Shown: positions 1 to 6,962 of the stretch, piece by piece
How the letters are laid out: each line of letters starts with the position of its first letter
Position numbering within the stretch: position 1 is the first letter of the stretch
Notes under the pieces: generated by a model
Databases searched by the model: none
Told to the model about the DNA's origin: nothing
The model's input: only the letters and a program-made list of their open reading frames with translations
Source: CALMZN01 sp964443785
GTDB lineage: Bacteria; Patescibacteriota; Patescibacteriia; UBA1558; GWA2-36-10
Reading direction: 5' to 3'
DNA: 14,923 nucleotides
Assembly (NCBI GenBank): GCA_964443785.1
Contig: CAYUER010000022.1
Coordinates: 1-14,923, forward strand
Position numbers and translations under genes: made by a program

Positions 1-73
1 CCAGCGGCCTGCCACCCGAAGCTCCGTAGGAGCGTAGGGTGGTTCCACCCAAGTTCCCCCAAAAAAGAGGACA
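1..73. mobile_element. Possible terminus of an IS3-family (IS150-like) insertion sequence, with nested hairpins
   Basis: Bases 53-73 read GTT, five C, six A, GAGGACA. As recalled, this resembles the terminal inverted repeat of IS150-group elements, which has a CCCC-AAAAA core and ends in GGACA. An element ending at base 73 would lie mostly left of the window. Bases 12-50 form a compact palindromic cluster: CCACCC (12-17), GCTCC (21-25), GGAGC (29-33), GGGTGG (37-42), CCACCC (45-50). No transposase reading frame can be recognised in this short piece and no partner repeat is visible, so the call is tentative. A dispersed GC-rich repeat or the leader of a gene to the left are alternatives. Confidence 0.28.
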
Positions 74-156
74 CTCATTTAATTTAGACTTAGGCCTTTT
101 TCGGCACCCCTTAGGAGAATAGTTGGTAGCTATTCCAATCGTCTAAAGCGTATATA

Positions 157-185
157 ATTATATATATTTGTTGTGAAAATGTAAA
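157..185 (-). promoter_or_regulatory. Sigma70-type promoter reading left, out of the window
   Basis: On the minus strand TTTACA (185-180), a 17-bp spacer and a perfect TATAAT (162-157) form a strong promoter match. Transcription would start near base 150 and run left through a region that can fold, with TTTAGAC at 83-89 pairing with GTCTAAA at 141-147. The transcribed gene is outside the window. The spacer is AT-rich, which makes chance -10 matches more likely. Confidence 0.45.
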
Positions 186-187
186 CA

Positions 188-216
188 TTGACAAATAATC
201 ATAAATATTTTATGAT
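188..216 (+). promoter_or_regulatory. Sigma70-type promoter for the pilin-like gene
   Basis: TTGACA (188-193) matches the -35 consensus exactly; a 17-bp spacer leads to TATGAT (211-216). The start would be near 223, giving a leader of about 80 nt before the ATG at 305. Its -35 lies next to the -35 of the leftward promoter, so the two are back to back. I recognise no riboswitch in the leader. Confidence 0.65.
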
Positions 217-304
217 CAAGCGTTCTTTTCAATGGTTGTTTTTGCTTTTTTGGGATAAGCCAAATGAGTGAAACAGCCTGGTTTGACAAGTAGGAGGCAA
301 TTTC

Positions 305-709
305 ATGCGTCGTGAAGGATTTACTCTGATCGAGCTCATGATCGTGGTGGTTATCATCGGCATCCTGGCTGCCATCGCCATCCCCAACTTCTTCAGCATG
401 CAGGATCGGGCCAGGGAAGTGCAGACTAAGGAGGACTGCCATACCGTGCAGTTGGCAGTCAAGGAGCACATGACTCGTCGTGGCTTCTACCCACTCAAGG
501 CGGATGACATCATGCCCTTCTTGCCGGGCGGTCAGCTGATCAAAAACGCCTTCACTGGTGCGGCAGTCGAGCCGATGGATGGCGTGGCTAGTGTGCCCGG
601 GCAGATTGGCTACCAGCCGAATATTTTGGGTGGCGTAGTTGTCAGCTACACCATCACCGGCTATGGCAAGTATGCCTTGATCACGACCATCAATGGTGGT
701 GAGGAGTAG
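305..709 (+). CDS. Type IV pilin-like protein (class III signal peptide, GspG/PilA type)
   Basis: The 134-residue product begins MRREGFTLIELMIVVVIIG, a textbook prepilin leader: a short basic segment, Gly5 as the last leader residue, Phe6 as the methylated residue, Glu10 as the assembly glutamate, then a hydrophobic helix to about residue 27. Cleavage by PilD-type peptidase after Gly5 is expected from the family. The rest is a small globular domain with 'MQDRAREVQTKEDCHTVQLA' after the helix, typical of short pilins and pseudopilins. An AGGAGG at 292-297, 7 nt before the ATG, fixes the start. The gene stands alone with its own promoter and terminator; no assembly ATPase, PilC or PilD is in the window. 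Base composition is unusual: 103 of 180 bases counted in 361-420, 481-540 and 601-660 are G or C (57%), against about 40% in neighbours. Whether it is a major pilin or a minor pseudopilin cannot be told. Confidence 0.9.
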   Translation: MRREGFTLIELMIVVVIIGILAAIAIPNFFSMQDRAREVQTKEDCHTVQLAVKEHMTRRGFYPLKADDIMPFLPGGQLIKNAFTGAAVEPMDGVASVPGQIGYQPNILGGVVVSYTITGYGKYALITTINGGEE

Positions 710-737
710 TCATCTGCCACTAGCTAGCTTGTCGAGG

Positions 738-780
738 CCTCGGTAGTTTCGCATCAATGCGAGCACCGAGGTCTTTTTTT
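738..780 (+). terminator. Intrinsic terminator after the pilin-like gene
   Basis: CCTCGGT (738-744) pairs with ACCGAGG (765-771), enclosing a second stem TCGCA/TGCGA (749-753/758-762), followed by a T-rich run to 780. It lies 28 nt after the pilin stop. Confidence 0.9.
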
Positions 781-796
781 ATTTTATACAAATAAA

Positions 797-831
797 AAAG
801 CCCGCTGACATAGACATGAACAGCGGGTTTT
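797..831 (-). terminator. Intrinsic terminator of the 835-1965 gene
   Basis: CCCGCTG (801-807) pairs with CAGCGGG (821-827). On the minus strand the stem is followed by a T tract from the A run at 794-799. It lies just after the stop codon at 837-835. A-T pairs extend the stem, so it may also act on the plus strand. Confidence 0.85.
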
Positions 832-834
832 AAA

Positions 835-1965
835 TTACTCAATTATAATATGATCTTTGAATTTTGGAGCAGTCTTTACCCACCAAGGAAAAAATTCTAC
901 TTCAGCTTCGTTGATATTAAACTCTTCTTGTAGATATGTTTTGATTTGTTCGGCATTGAGACCTACTAATCTTTCTTTGTCTACTAACCAAGGGTGACTA
1001 CTAGTTTTGATGCGAGCTTGGAGATTGAGCTCAACGATAGCTTCATTTTTATCTACATCAATTTCTGCAATTTTGTAGCTATACTCCGCTGGTAAAAATT
1101 CCAAAACACTTTGGTCGCTAGCCAGCTGTGAGCTAAATTTATTTTCAGCTATTTTGTATAGATCGCTAGTCGAAAAAACTAAGCCATAGACCTTGACCTT
1201 ACCAGTGATTTTGGTTTCTGGATTATGGTCACCGACAGCACTCGAGCTCAAAATTTCTTGTTTGACCAATAAGCGACTCTCATCAATTTTTAAATCATCG
1301 GTCAATAATTGATTGATTTTTTCCAAGCCTTGTTTTTTGGCTTCAGCGATTAATTTTTCTTGGGCACTGTCAATATTTTCTTTGCTGACATTGTATCCGG
1401 GACGACTTGTCTGTTGGAAACCATCAGGAGCTTGGGCGAATATTTTGTCTTGTAGCTGGGTCATCAGTCCAGGGATAGTCATCTTATCCAAAGCTTCAGA
1501 GACATAGTCAGGGCCAGTCTGGTCAGCTTGGGCCCAGACTTTGACTTGGCCGCCTTTAGGGACATGGACATTTTCGCTGATGCGGTAGAGCTTGCCATCA
1601 GGGGCCAGTAGGCGAGTAGTTTTGACTAGGGGCTGATCTTTGCTGTAGTTGTTGGTGATGGTGACCATACCTCCAGCGTATTCGGCTGCTATGCTCTCAC
1701 TATTGCTGGGCACGCTGGCTTCTAGCTCTAGTTCGACATTGATGATCTTGCCGATCAAGTTATCGGCATTGATATTTTCTGCACCTTCAGTGCGTAGGGC
1801 TACTAGTATTGCTTGGCTTTGTTTTTCTTCGCGGCTAAAGATTTTAATAGTGGCTTTGGATAGAGCAAAGTGTAGGATCAAAAAAATAGCTCCGATAGTG
1901 AGGATCAAAAAGAAGCTAATAATTTTTACATAGATAGTATTTTTGTTTTTTGTTTTGCTGGTCAT
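835..1965 (-). CDS. Membrane-anchored protein of unknown function
   Basis: The 376-residue product has a basic, polar N-terminus, one membrane helix at about residues 12-35 and a long soluble region, so it is probably an N-in protein with an extracytoplasmic domain. Residues 101-150 contain 'VTITNNYSKDQPLVKTTRLL', then 'PDGKLYRI' and 'VPKGGQVKV'. From memory this resembles a beta-rich stretch in Patescibacteria proteins sometimes labelled baseplate-J-like, but I cannot confirm a family. Residues 195-225 look helical and charged. The C-terminal third (about 245-376) alternates beta and alpha and ends 'FPWWVKTAPKFKDHIIIE'. The start is supported by an AGGGTG 6 nt upstream of the ATG. The gene follows dnaE on the same strand across an N gap, and a terminator abuts its stop. 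No signal peptidase site is evident. No function is proposed. Confidence 0.8.
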   Translation of the reverse strand: MTSKTKNKNTIYVKIISFFLILTIGAIFLILHFALSKATIKIFSREEKQSQAILVALRTEGAENINADNLIGKIINVELELEASVPSNSESIAAEYAGGMVTITNNYSKDQPLVKTTRLLAPDGKLYRISENVHVPKGGQVKVWAQADQTGPDYVSEALDKMTIPGLMTQLQDKIFAQAPDGFQQTSRPGYNVSKENIDSAQEKLIAEAKKQGLEKINQLLTDDLKIDESRLLVKQEILSSSAVGDHNPETKITGKVKVYGLVFSTSDLYKIAENKFSSQLASDQSVLEFLPAEYSYKIAEIDVDKNEAIVELNLQARIKTSSHPWLVDKERLVGLNAEQIKTYLQEEFNINEAEVEFFPWWVKTAPKFKDHIIIE

Positions 1966-1970
1966 AATTC

Positions 1971-2100
1971 ACCCTGTTAAATAAGNNNNNNNNNNNNNNN
2001 NNNNNNNNNNNNNNNNNNNNNNNNNNNNNNNNNNNNNNNNNNNNNNNNNNNNNNNNNNNNNNNNNNNNNNNNNNNNNNNNNNNNNACCCTGTTAAATAAG
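1971..2100. repeat. 15-bp direct duplicate flanking the assembly gap
   Basis: ACCCTGTTAAATAAG occurs at 1971-1985 and again at 2086-2100, exactly abutting the N run on both sides. This is what two contig ends look like when they overlap but were joined with a placeholder. It is more likely an assembly artefact than a biological repeat. Confidence 0.9.
1986..2085. other. Scaffold gap of exactly 100 N
   Basis: All 100 bases are N, the conventional placeholder for a gap of unknown size. It falls between the start of the 835-1965 gene and the end of dnaE and does not break either reading frame. Confidence 0.99.
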
Positions 2101-2118
2101 ATTTTATATTATTATAAC

Positions 2119-2144
2119 AAAAAAAATAGCCTAAGGCTATTTTT
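2119..2144 (-). terminator. Intrinsic terminator of dnaE, overlapping its stop codon
   Basis: AAAAATAGCC (2122-2131) pairs with GGCTATTTTT (2135-2144) around a 3-nt loop. The minus strand continues into eight T (A at 2119-2126). The last dnaE codons and its TAG stop (2139-2137) lie inside the stem. Confidence 0.8.
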
Positions 2145-5100
2145 CACCATTTAATTCCCAGGAATTAGGGCCCAATAGTTCGCAGATCTCGTTTTTCAAT
2201 CTTTCGTCTGGCAAAACTTTGAGCGTGGTTTTGAGCTTGCGGGAGGTGCCATTGTTTATTTCTAAGTAGACTGGGGTATCGCCTGGTTTTTTTTCTAATA
2301 TTTTTTTGATAGCAGCCAAGCCTTCTTTTTGAAAAGCGGCTGGTAGTTTGATCCAGAGGCGGTGATTGGCCATTTTGCCAGACTGCCATTGCTGGAGTAT
2401 TTTGTCATTGATTGGCTCTACACCTTCTGCTAATATTTTGGGTTGACCATCTTTTTCTGAGACTTTGCCACGCACCAAGATACGAGCTTCGTCCTGCCAA
2501 AGGCCAAAGGTTTTTTCTAGAGTTTTGGGAAAAACCAAAACTTCGGTCGAGCCAAAAGAATCTTCTAGGCTGACAAACATCATGCTCTGACCTTTGTGGG
2601 TTATTTTCTTTTCTAGGCCAGTGATGATGCCAGCCACAGTGATTTCTTGGCCATCGCGATTTTTGAGCTGGGATAGCCTGACAACATTGCTAGGGAGTAT
2701 ATCTAGATATTCTTTGAAGGGGTGATTGCTGATGTATAGTCCCATCAATTCTTTTTCCCATGATAGTTTGACATTTTGCTCAGCATCCGGAAATTTGTCG
2801 AGCTTGAGAGAGAGGACAGGAGCAGCTAGAGGTAGGTCAGCAAAGAGATTGTGCTGGCCGCTGGAGTGATCATTTTGTATACGCTTATGGAATTCTAGTA
2901 GTTTTTCCAAATTACCCAAGGCTTGTCCACGAGTGATCAAGGAGTCCAGGGCTCCAGTTTTGATCAAGCTTTCGAGAGATTTTTTGTTTAAATCCTTGTC
3001 TTTGATGCGGGACAAAAAATTTTCTACCGAAGTATAGGTGCCGCGCTCTTTTCTTTCGTGGATTATTTCTTTGACGATATGGTGTCCGACATTTTTGATC
3101 GCTTTCAGACCAAAGCGTATTTTATTTTTGATTTTTGGATCTTTGCTCATGACCACAGTGAAATCACCAAAACTTTCATTGATATCAGGAGCCAAGACTT
3201 CGATACCCATTTTACGGCATTCATTGATCTCGATAGTGATGCGGTCGATATTGTTTTGGTCAGAGGTAAGTAGTGCAGCCATGAAAGCTTCGGGGTGATT
3301 GGCTTTGAGATAGGCAGTCTGATAGGCAATCAAAGCATAGCAGGCTGCGTGAGAGCGGTTGAAGCCGTATCTGGCAAAAGGTAAAATAAATTCCCAGATT
3401 TTTTCGGCTGTTTTTTTATCAATACCATTTTTGACCATGCCTGCGATCATGGCGGCTTCTTGTTCGATCAATAGTTCTTTGATTTTTTTACCGACAGCTT
3501 TGCGTAGGACATCAGCTTGGCCATAGCTAAAGCCAGCTAAATCACGAGCAATGCGCATGATCTGCTCTTGGTAGATAGCAATGCCGTAGGTATTTTTTAG
3601 GATTGGCTCCAGACTGGGGTGGAGGTAAGTGATTTTTTTGCGACCATGTTTGCCCTCGACAAAATCTGGGATAAAATCCATTGGACCAGGGCGATAGAGG
3701 GAGACCATGGCAATGATGTCTTCCAGCTCAGTGGGCACCAATTGTTTGAGGTAGCGCTTCATACCGCCAGACTCTAGCTGAAAGACGCCGGTAGTTTCAC
3801 CGCGCTGTAAGAGCTCGAAGCTAGCGCGGTCATTGAGTGGGATGTGGTCAAGGTCAATTTTGATTTGCTTGGTTGCTTCGATGATTTCGATCGCTTGTCC
3901 GATGATGGTCAGGTTTTTGAGACCCAAAAAGTCCATTTTCAAAAGTCCTAGATCTTCGACTGGGTGGAGGGAGTATTGGGAGATGATGGTCTTGTCATCA
4001 GAGCTGGCATATTGGATCGGTACATGCTCGACCAGCGGATCTTTGGTGATCAAGACACCGCAGGCATGAGTAGAGGTATGACGAGCTAGGCCTTCGAGTT
4101 TTTTGGCCATGTCTAGCAATCGTTGAGCTTCCGGGTCTTCAGCGTAGACTTTTTTGATTTCGTCGACAGTGCTCAAGGCTTCATTGAGCGACATAAACAT
4201 CGGGATCATCTTGGCTACTTGGTCGCAGTAGCTATAGCTATAGCCCAGGACACGACCAACATCACGCACAGCAGCACGGGCCGCCATAGTACCAAAGGTG
4301 ATGATTTGAGCGACGTGGTCTTTGCCATATTTGTTTTCGACATAGCGAATGACATCATCACGATGGGAGTCAGCAAAGTCCATATCAATATCAGGCATAG
4401 AGACGCGATCAGGATTCAAAAATCTTTCAAACAGCAAGTCATATTTGATCGGGTCCATATTGGTGATGCCAATCAAAAAAGAAACCAAGCTGCCAGCTGC
4501 AGAGCCTCTGCCTGGGCCGACGATTATTTTGTTGTCTTTGGCCCAGTTGACAAAATCTTGGACAATCAAAAAATAAGCAGCATAACCAGTGCGTTCGATG
4601 ATGGATAATTCGTATTTTAATCTTTCACCGATATTGCTAGGTAGCTTGTCTATTTTTTGGCCGTATTTTTTTTCCAAACCTATCAAACAAAGTCTTTCTA
4701 GCTCTTGTTCAGGAGTGACTCCGGATGGTAGATCATATTTTGGCAATTGTATTTTACCGAGCTCTATTTCGACATTACAGCGCGCAGCGATGTTGTTGCA
4801 ATTTTCGATGAGCTCTGGGTGTTCAGGAAAAAGGTTGCGAATTTGCTCTTCGTTGAGCATAGAAAAATCTTCACCCAGATAAGACATGCGATTTTGATCG
4901 GATTGTTTTTGTTTGGTTTGGATGCAGAGTAAAATATCTTGCGCTTGGTTGTCTTCGCTTTTGATGTAGTGGATGTCATTGGAAGCGATGAGAGCTAGGT
5001 CATATTTTTTGGCTAGAGCTATCATGCCACGATTGGCTATGCCTTGTTCGGGACTATGACGACTTTGGAGCTCGATGAACAATCTGTCTTTACCAAAAAT

Positions 5101-5580
5101 ATTTAATAAAATATTGAGATTTTTTTCGGCTGCTTCTGGCTGTTGGGCGAGAATATGACGGGACAGTGGTCCGCCGAGGCAGGCGGTGGCAGCGATCAAG
5201 CCAGCGGAATATTTTTGGAGTGTCTCCCAGTCAACGCGTGGTTTATAATAAAAACCCTCTAGGTGAGCAATGCTAGTGAGTTTTAATAAATTTTTGTAGC
5301 CGATGTTGTTTTCGGCCAGGAGTATCAGATGATAGGGTTTTTCTTTGCTATTGCGATCAGCTAGTGAGCCGGGGGCAATGTAGGCTTCGACGCCGATGAT
5401 TGGTTTGATGCCGGCCTTTTTACACTTTTGATAAAATTCAATCACACCATACATCACTCCGTGGTCAGTCAAAGCCAAAGCTGTAGCCCCTTGATTTTTG
5501 GCTTCGGCAATCAATCCATCGATAGTGCCGAGACCGTCGAGGAGACTATAGTGAGAATGAGTATGTAGGTGGATAAACAT
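2137..5580 (-). CDS. dnaE: DNA polymerase III subunit alpha (DnaE, replicative C-family polymerase)
   Basis: The 1147-residue product is the main chromosome-replicating polymerase, complete from end to end. The PHP domain starts 'HLHTHSHYSLLDG' (4-16) with 'TDHG' (38-41), 'GVEAY' (63-67) and 'NDIHY' (201-205). The palm has 'GPGRGSAAGSLV' (355-366), the catalytic 'PDIDMDF' (396-402) and the third aspartate in 'KMDFLGL' (548-554). Fingers motifs include 'YRPGPMDF' (629-636), 'YQEQIM' (670-675) and 'FARYGFNRSHAACYAL' (735-750). An OB fold follows at about 978-1055, then a C-terminal region to 1147. A clamp-binding motif was not pinned down. Length fits DnaE1-type enzymes (about 1100-1200). No SD is visible before the ATG. 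No convincing promoter lies between this gene and the hairpin at 5612-5645, so read-through from the upstream gene is possible. The PHP metal ligands look intact (see findings). Confidence 0.97.
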   Translation of the reverse strand: MFIHLHTHSHYSLLDGLGTIDGLIAEAKNQGATALALTDHGVMYGVIEFYQKCKKAGIKPIIGVEAYIAPGSLADRNSKEKPYHLILLAENNIGYKNLLKLTSIAHLEGFYYKPRVDWETLQKYSAGLIAATACLGGPLSRHILAQQPEAAEKNLNILLNIFGKDRLFIELQSRHSPEQGIANRGMIALAKKYDLALIASNDIHYIKSEDNQAQDILLCIQTKQKQSDQNRMSYLGEDFSMLNEEQIRNLFPEHPELIENCNNIAARCNVEIELGKIQLPKYDLPSGVTPEQELERLCLIGLEKKYGQKIDKLPSNIGERLKYELSIIERTGYAAYFLIVQDFVNWAKDNKIIVGPGRGSAAGSLVSFLIGITNMDPIKYDLLFERFLNPDRVSMPDIDMDFADSHRDDVIRYVENKYGKDHVAQIITFGTMAARAAVRDVGRVLGYSYSYCDQVAKMIPMFMSLNEALSTVDEIKKVYAEDPEAQRLLDMAKKLEGLARHTSTHACGVLITKDPLVEHVPIQYASSDDKTIISQYSLHPVEDLGLLKMDFLGLKNLTIIGQAIEIIEATKQIKIDLDHIPLNDRASFELLQRGETTGVFQLESGGMKRYLKQLVPTELEDIIAMVSLYRPGPMDFIPDFVEGKHGRKKITYLHPSLEPILKNTYGIAIYQEQIMRIARDLAGFSYGQADVLRKAVGKKIKELLIEQEAAMIAGMVKNGIDKKTAEKIWEFILPFARYGFNRSHAACYALIAYQTAYLKANHPEAFMAALLTSDQNNIDRITIEINECRKMGIEVLAPDINESFGDFTVVMSKDPKIKNKIRFGLKAIKNVGHHIVKEIIHERKERGTYTSVENFLSRIKDKDLNKKSLESLIKTGALDSLITRGQALGNLEKLLEFHKRIQNDHSSGQHNLFADLPLAAPVLSLKLDKFPDAEQNVKLSWEKELMGLYISNHPFKEYLDILPSNVVRLSQLKNRDGQEITVAGIITGLEKKITHKGQSMMFVSLEDSFGSTEVLVFPKTLEKTFGLWQDEARILVRGKVSEKDGQPKILAEGVEPINDKILQQWQSGKMANHRLWIKLPAAFQKEGLAAIKKILEKKPGDTPVYLEINNGTSRKLKTTLKVLPDERLKNEICELLGPNSWELNGEK

Positions 5581-5611
5581 TTATTTTTATATTTTTACAC
5601 AAACAATAAAA

Positions 5612-5645
5612 CCCGATAATTTGTGAAAAACAAAATTTTATCGGG
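5612..5645 (-). terminator. Hairpin between the 5668-5970 gene and dnaE
   Basis: CCCGATAA (5612-5619) pairs with TTATCGGG (5638-5645), with a weaker inner TTTGT/ACAAA pairing. On the minus strand it is followed by a T-rich stretch. It lies about 20 nt after the stop of the small membrane protein, so it terminates that transcript or attenuates read-through into dnaE. Confidence 0.7.
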
Positions 5646-5667
5646 AATTTTTATTTTGGTTTTTGTT

Positions 5668-5970
5668 TTATTCCGGCCCGGCGTTTTTTTTGCTGCGACG
5701 AGCGGCTCTTTTGTTTTGGACCATCTCTAGGATCTGCTGGCCAGTTTTCAAGACTACAGTCAGATAGCTAGCAATGTTGTTGGTGCGGTCTTTGAATTTT
5801 TCAATACTTTCTTCGATGGAGTTGATGATCTTTTCGAGGCCAGTGGTGACGCGATTGATAGAGTAAAAAGTTTTGGCCATTTGGTATAGTAGCCACGATA
5901 GAGTAGCTGCCACCAAAAAAATAGAAATGCTCAGGACCAAATTTAATACATCTTTTGAAGTTTCAAACAT
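5668..5970 (-). CDS. Small membrane protein with helical tail (DUF948/YtxG-like), function unknown
   Basis: The product has 100 residues: one membrane helix at about 8-32, a predicted amphipathic or coiled-coil helix at about 38-85 ('GLEKIINSIEESIEKFKDRTNNIASYL'-like heptads) and a very basic end (RAARRSKK). This plan, a membrane anchor followed by a long cytoplasmic helix, resembles DUF948/YtxG-type proteins, but the similarity is architectural and not proven. It has its own promoter (6001-6030) and a hairpin after the stop. It starts without an SD. It lies upstream of dnaE and divergent from the 291-residue membrane protein. No function is proposed. Confidence 0.75.
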   Translation of the reverse strand: MFETSKDVLNLVLSISIFLVAATLSWLLYQMAKTFYSINRVTTGLEKIINSIEESIEKFKDRTNNIASYLTVVLKTGQQILEMVQNKRAARRSKKNAGPE

Positions 5971-6000
5971 GAAAGTATTTTTTAAACTTTTAGTAAGCTA

Positions 6001-6030
6001 ATTATAACATAAATTTTTGAGCCTTGCCAA
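6001..6030 (-). promoter_or_regulatory. Promoter for the 100-residue membrane protein
   Basis: On the minus strand TTGGCA (6030-6025), an 18-bp spacer and TATAAT (6006-6001) match the sigma70 consensus at 5/6 and 6/6. Transcription would start about 25 nt before the ATG at 5970. Confidence 0.6.
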
Positions 6031-6034
6031 ATAT

Positions 6035-6063
6035 TTGTGTTCAGTCAAAATATTTAGTATAAT
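6035..6063 (+). promoter_or_regulatory. Promoter for the 291-residue protein / rodA cluster
   Basis: TATAAT at 6058-6063 with a weak -35 (TTGTGT, 6035-6040) at 17 bp. Transcription would start near 6070, only about 17 nt before the ATG at 6087. It is divergent from the promoter at 6001-6030. Confidence 0.5.
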
Positions 6064-6086
6064 AATAGTATTATTGATGATTTTTC

Positions 6087-6962
6087 ATGGACTATTTTCA
6101 GCCCTTATCTCAAAAAGATCTTGAACGCGGCATGTATTTTTTGCAGCACAAGGCTTTGTTTATCCGCCTCGCTTGGTTGGTGGCTCTTTTGATTTTGGTC
6201 ACTATTTATGGTGTGCTGATTTTTAATCTGATTGGCTATTTTCGGGGTGCTAGTTGGACTGAGCTAGCTGAGTCAGTCAAGCAAAAGGGCGCTTGGTCTG
6301 TCTACCACAACGAAAAAGCACCTCTGGAGATTGAATTGGGCCAAGCTCAGGCCCTGACTCTGGGTAATAATCTTTACAATTTAGTCGCTACTATTAAAAA
6401 TCCCAATCCCGATTGGCTAGTGTCTTCTTTGGATTACCGTTTTATAGTCAATGGTCAGGCGCTTAGCTCCAAGACAGCCTTTCTCAATGCTAGTGATCAG
6501 CACCTTTTGCTCCAGCTGGGCTATAGGAGTGATTCTTCGATTGGTAGTGTCAATGTGGAGATTGACAATGTGCGCTGGCAGCGTCTGGACAGCGAGACAC
6601 CACAGATTTTTTGGCCGATCAGTGAGCTCAAATATCAAGCTGAGGGTAGTGTGGTAGTCAATGGTGTGACTGTCAATTTGCCGACTCAGGTCAGCTGGCA
6701 AGCACAAAACAAATCTTTGTTCAATTTTTGGGAAGTAGCTTGGCAGGTAGCCTTGTTTGATAATGATCGCATCATCGGAGTGGCCGAGATCAATGAGCGT
6801 GATTTTCAGTCTCTAGAAACTAGAAGCATGGAAGCTACCTGGGCTTACAATTTGCCGCGGGCTACTCGCGCAGAAGTCTGGCCGATTTTGAACTGGCTAG
6901 ACAAGAACAATTTCAAATCAGCGGATACCACTCCAGCTAGCCAAGATAGATTGAAGCTATGA
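6087..6962 (+). CDS. Single-pass membrane protein of unknown function, co-translated with rodA
   Basis: The product has 291 residues: a short cytoplasmic segment, one membrane helix at about 25-51, and a soluble region of about 240 residues that should lie outside the membrane. The soluble part is mostly beta-strand in character: 'YNLVATIKNPNPDWLVSSLDYRFIVNG' reads like an LEA14/FxLYD-type immunoglobulin-like fold ('ikNpn...l..l.y.f.vng'), and a second similar stretch follows from about residue 150. This fold assignment is an inference from pattern. No catalytic motif is visible. Its TGA overlaps the rodA ATG by 4 nt (ATGA), so the two are translationally coupled and the protein may work with the wall-elongation machinery. 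There is no SD and the leader is short. Confidence 0.75.
   Translation: MDYFQPLSQKDLERGMYFLQHKALFIRLAWLVALLILVTIYGVLIFNLIGYFRGASWTELAESVKQKGAWSVYHNEKAPLEIELGQAQALTLGNNLYNLVATIKNPNPDWLVSSLDYRFIVNGQALSSKTAFLNASDQHLLLQLGYRSDSSIGSVNVEIDNVRWQRLDSETPQIFWPISELKYQAEGSVVVNGVTVNLPTQVSWQAQNKSLFNFWEVAWQVALFDNDRIIGVAEINERDFQSLETRSMEATWAYNLPRATRAEVWPILNWLDKNNFKSADTTPASQDRLKL

Noticed and set aside
1..88. Tail of a protein-coding gene in frame 1 of the plus strand
   Set aside because: The frame is open only by chance across palindromes and shows no family similarity.
83..147. TPP riboswitch, because GGGGTGCC is present on the minus strand
   Set aside because: The required CTGAGA and later thi-box segments are absent.
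222..304. Riboswitch in the pilin leader (c-di-GMP considered)
   Set aside because: The conserved c-di-GMP-I segments could not be found; only weak pairing is visible.
4123..4608. 161-codon plus-strand frame inside dnaE
   Set aside because: Antisense to the conserved palm domain of DnaE, with no SD and no recognisable motif.
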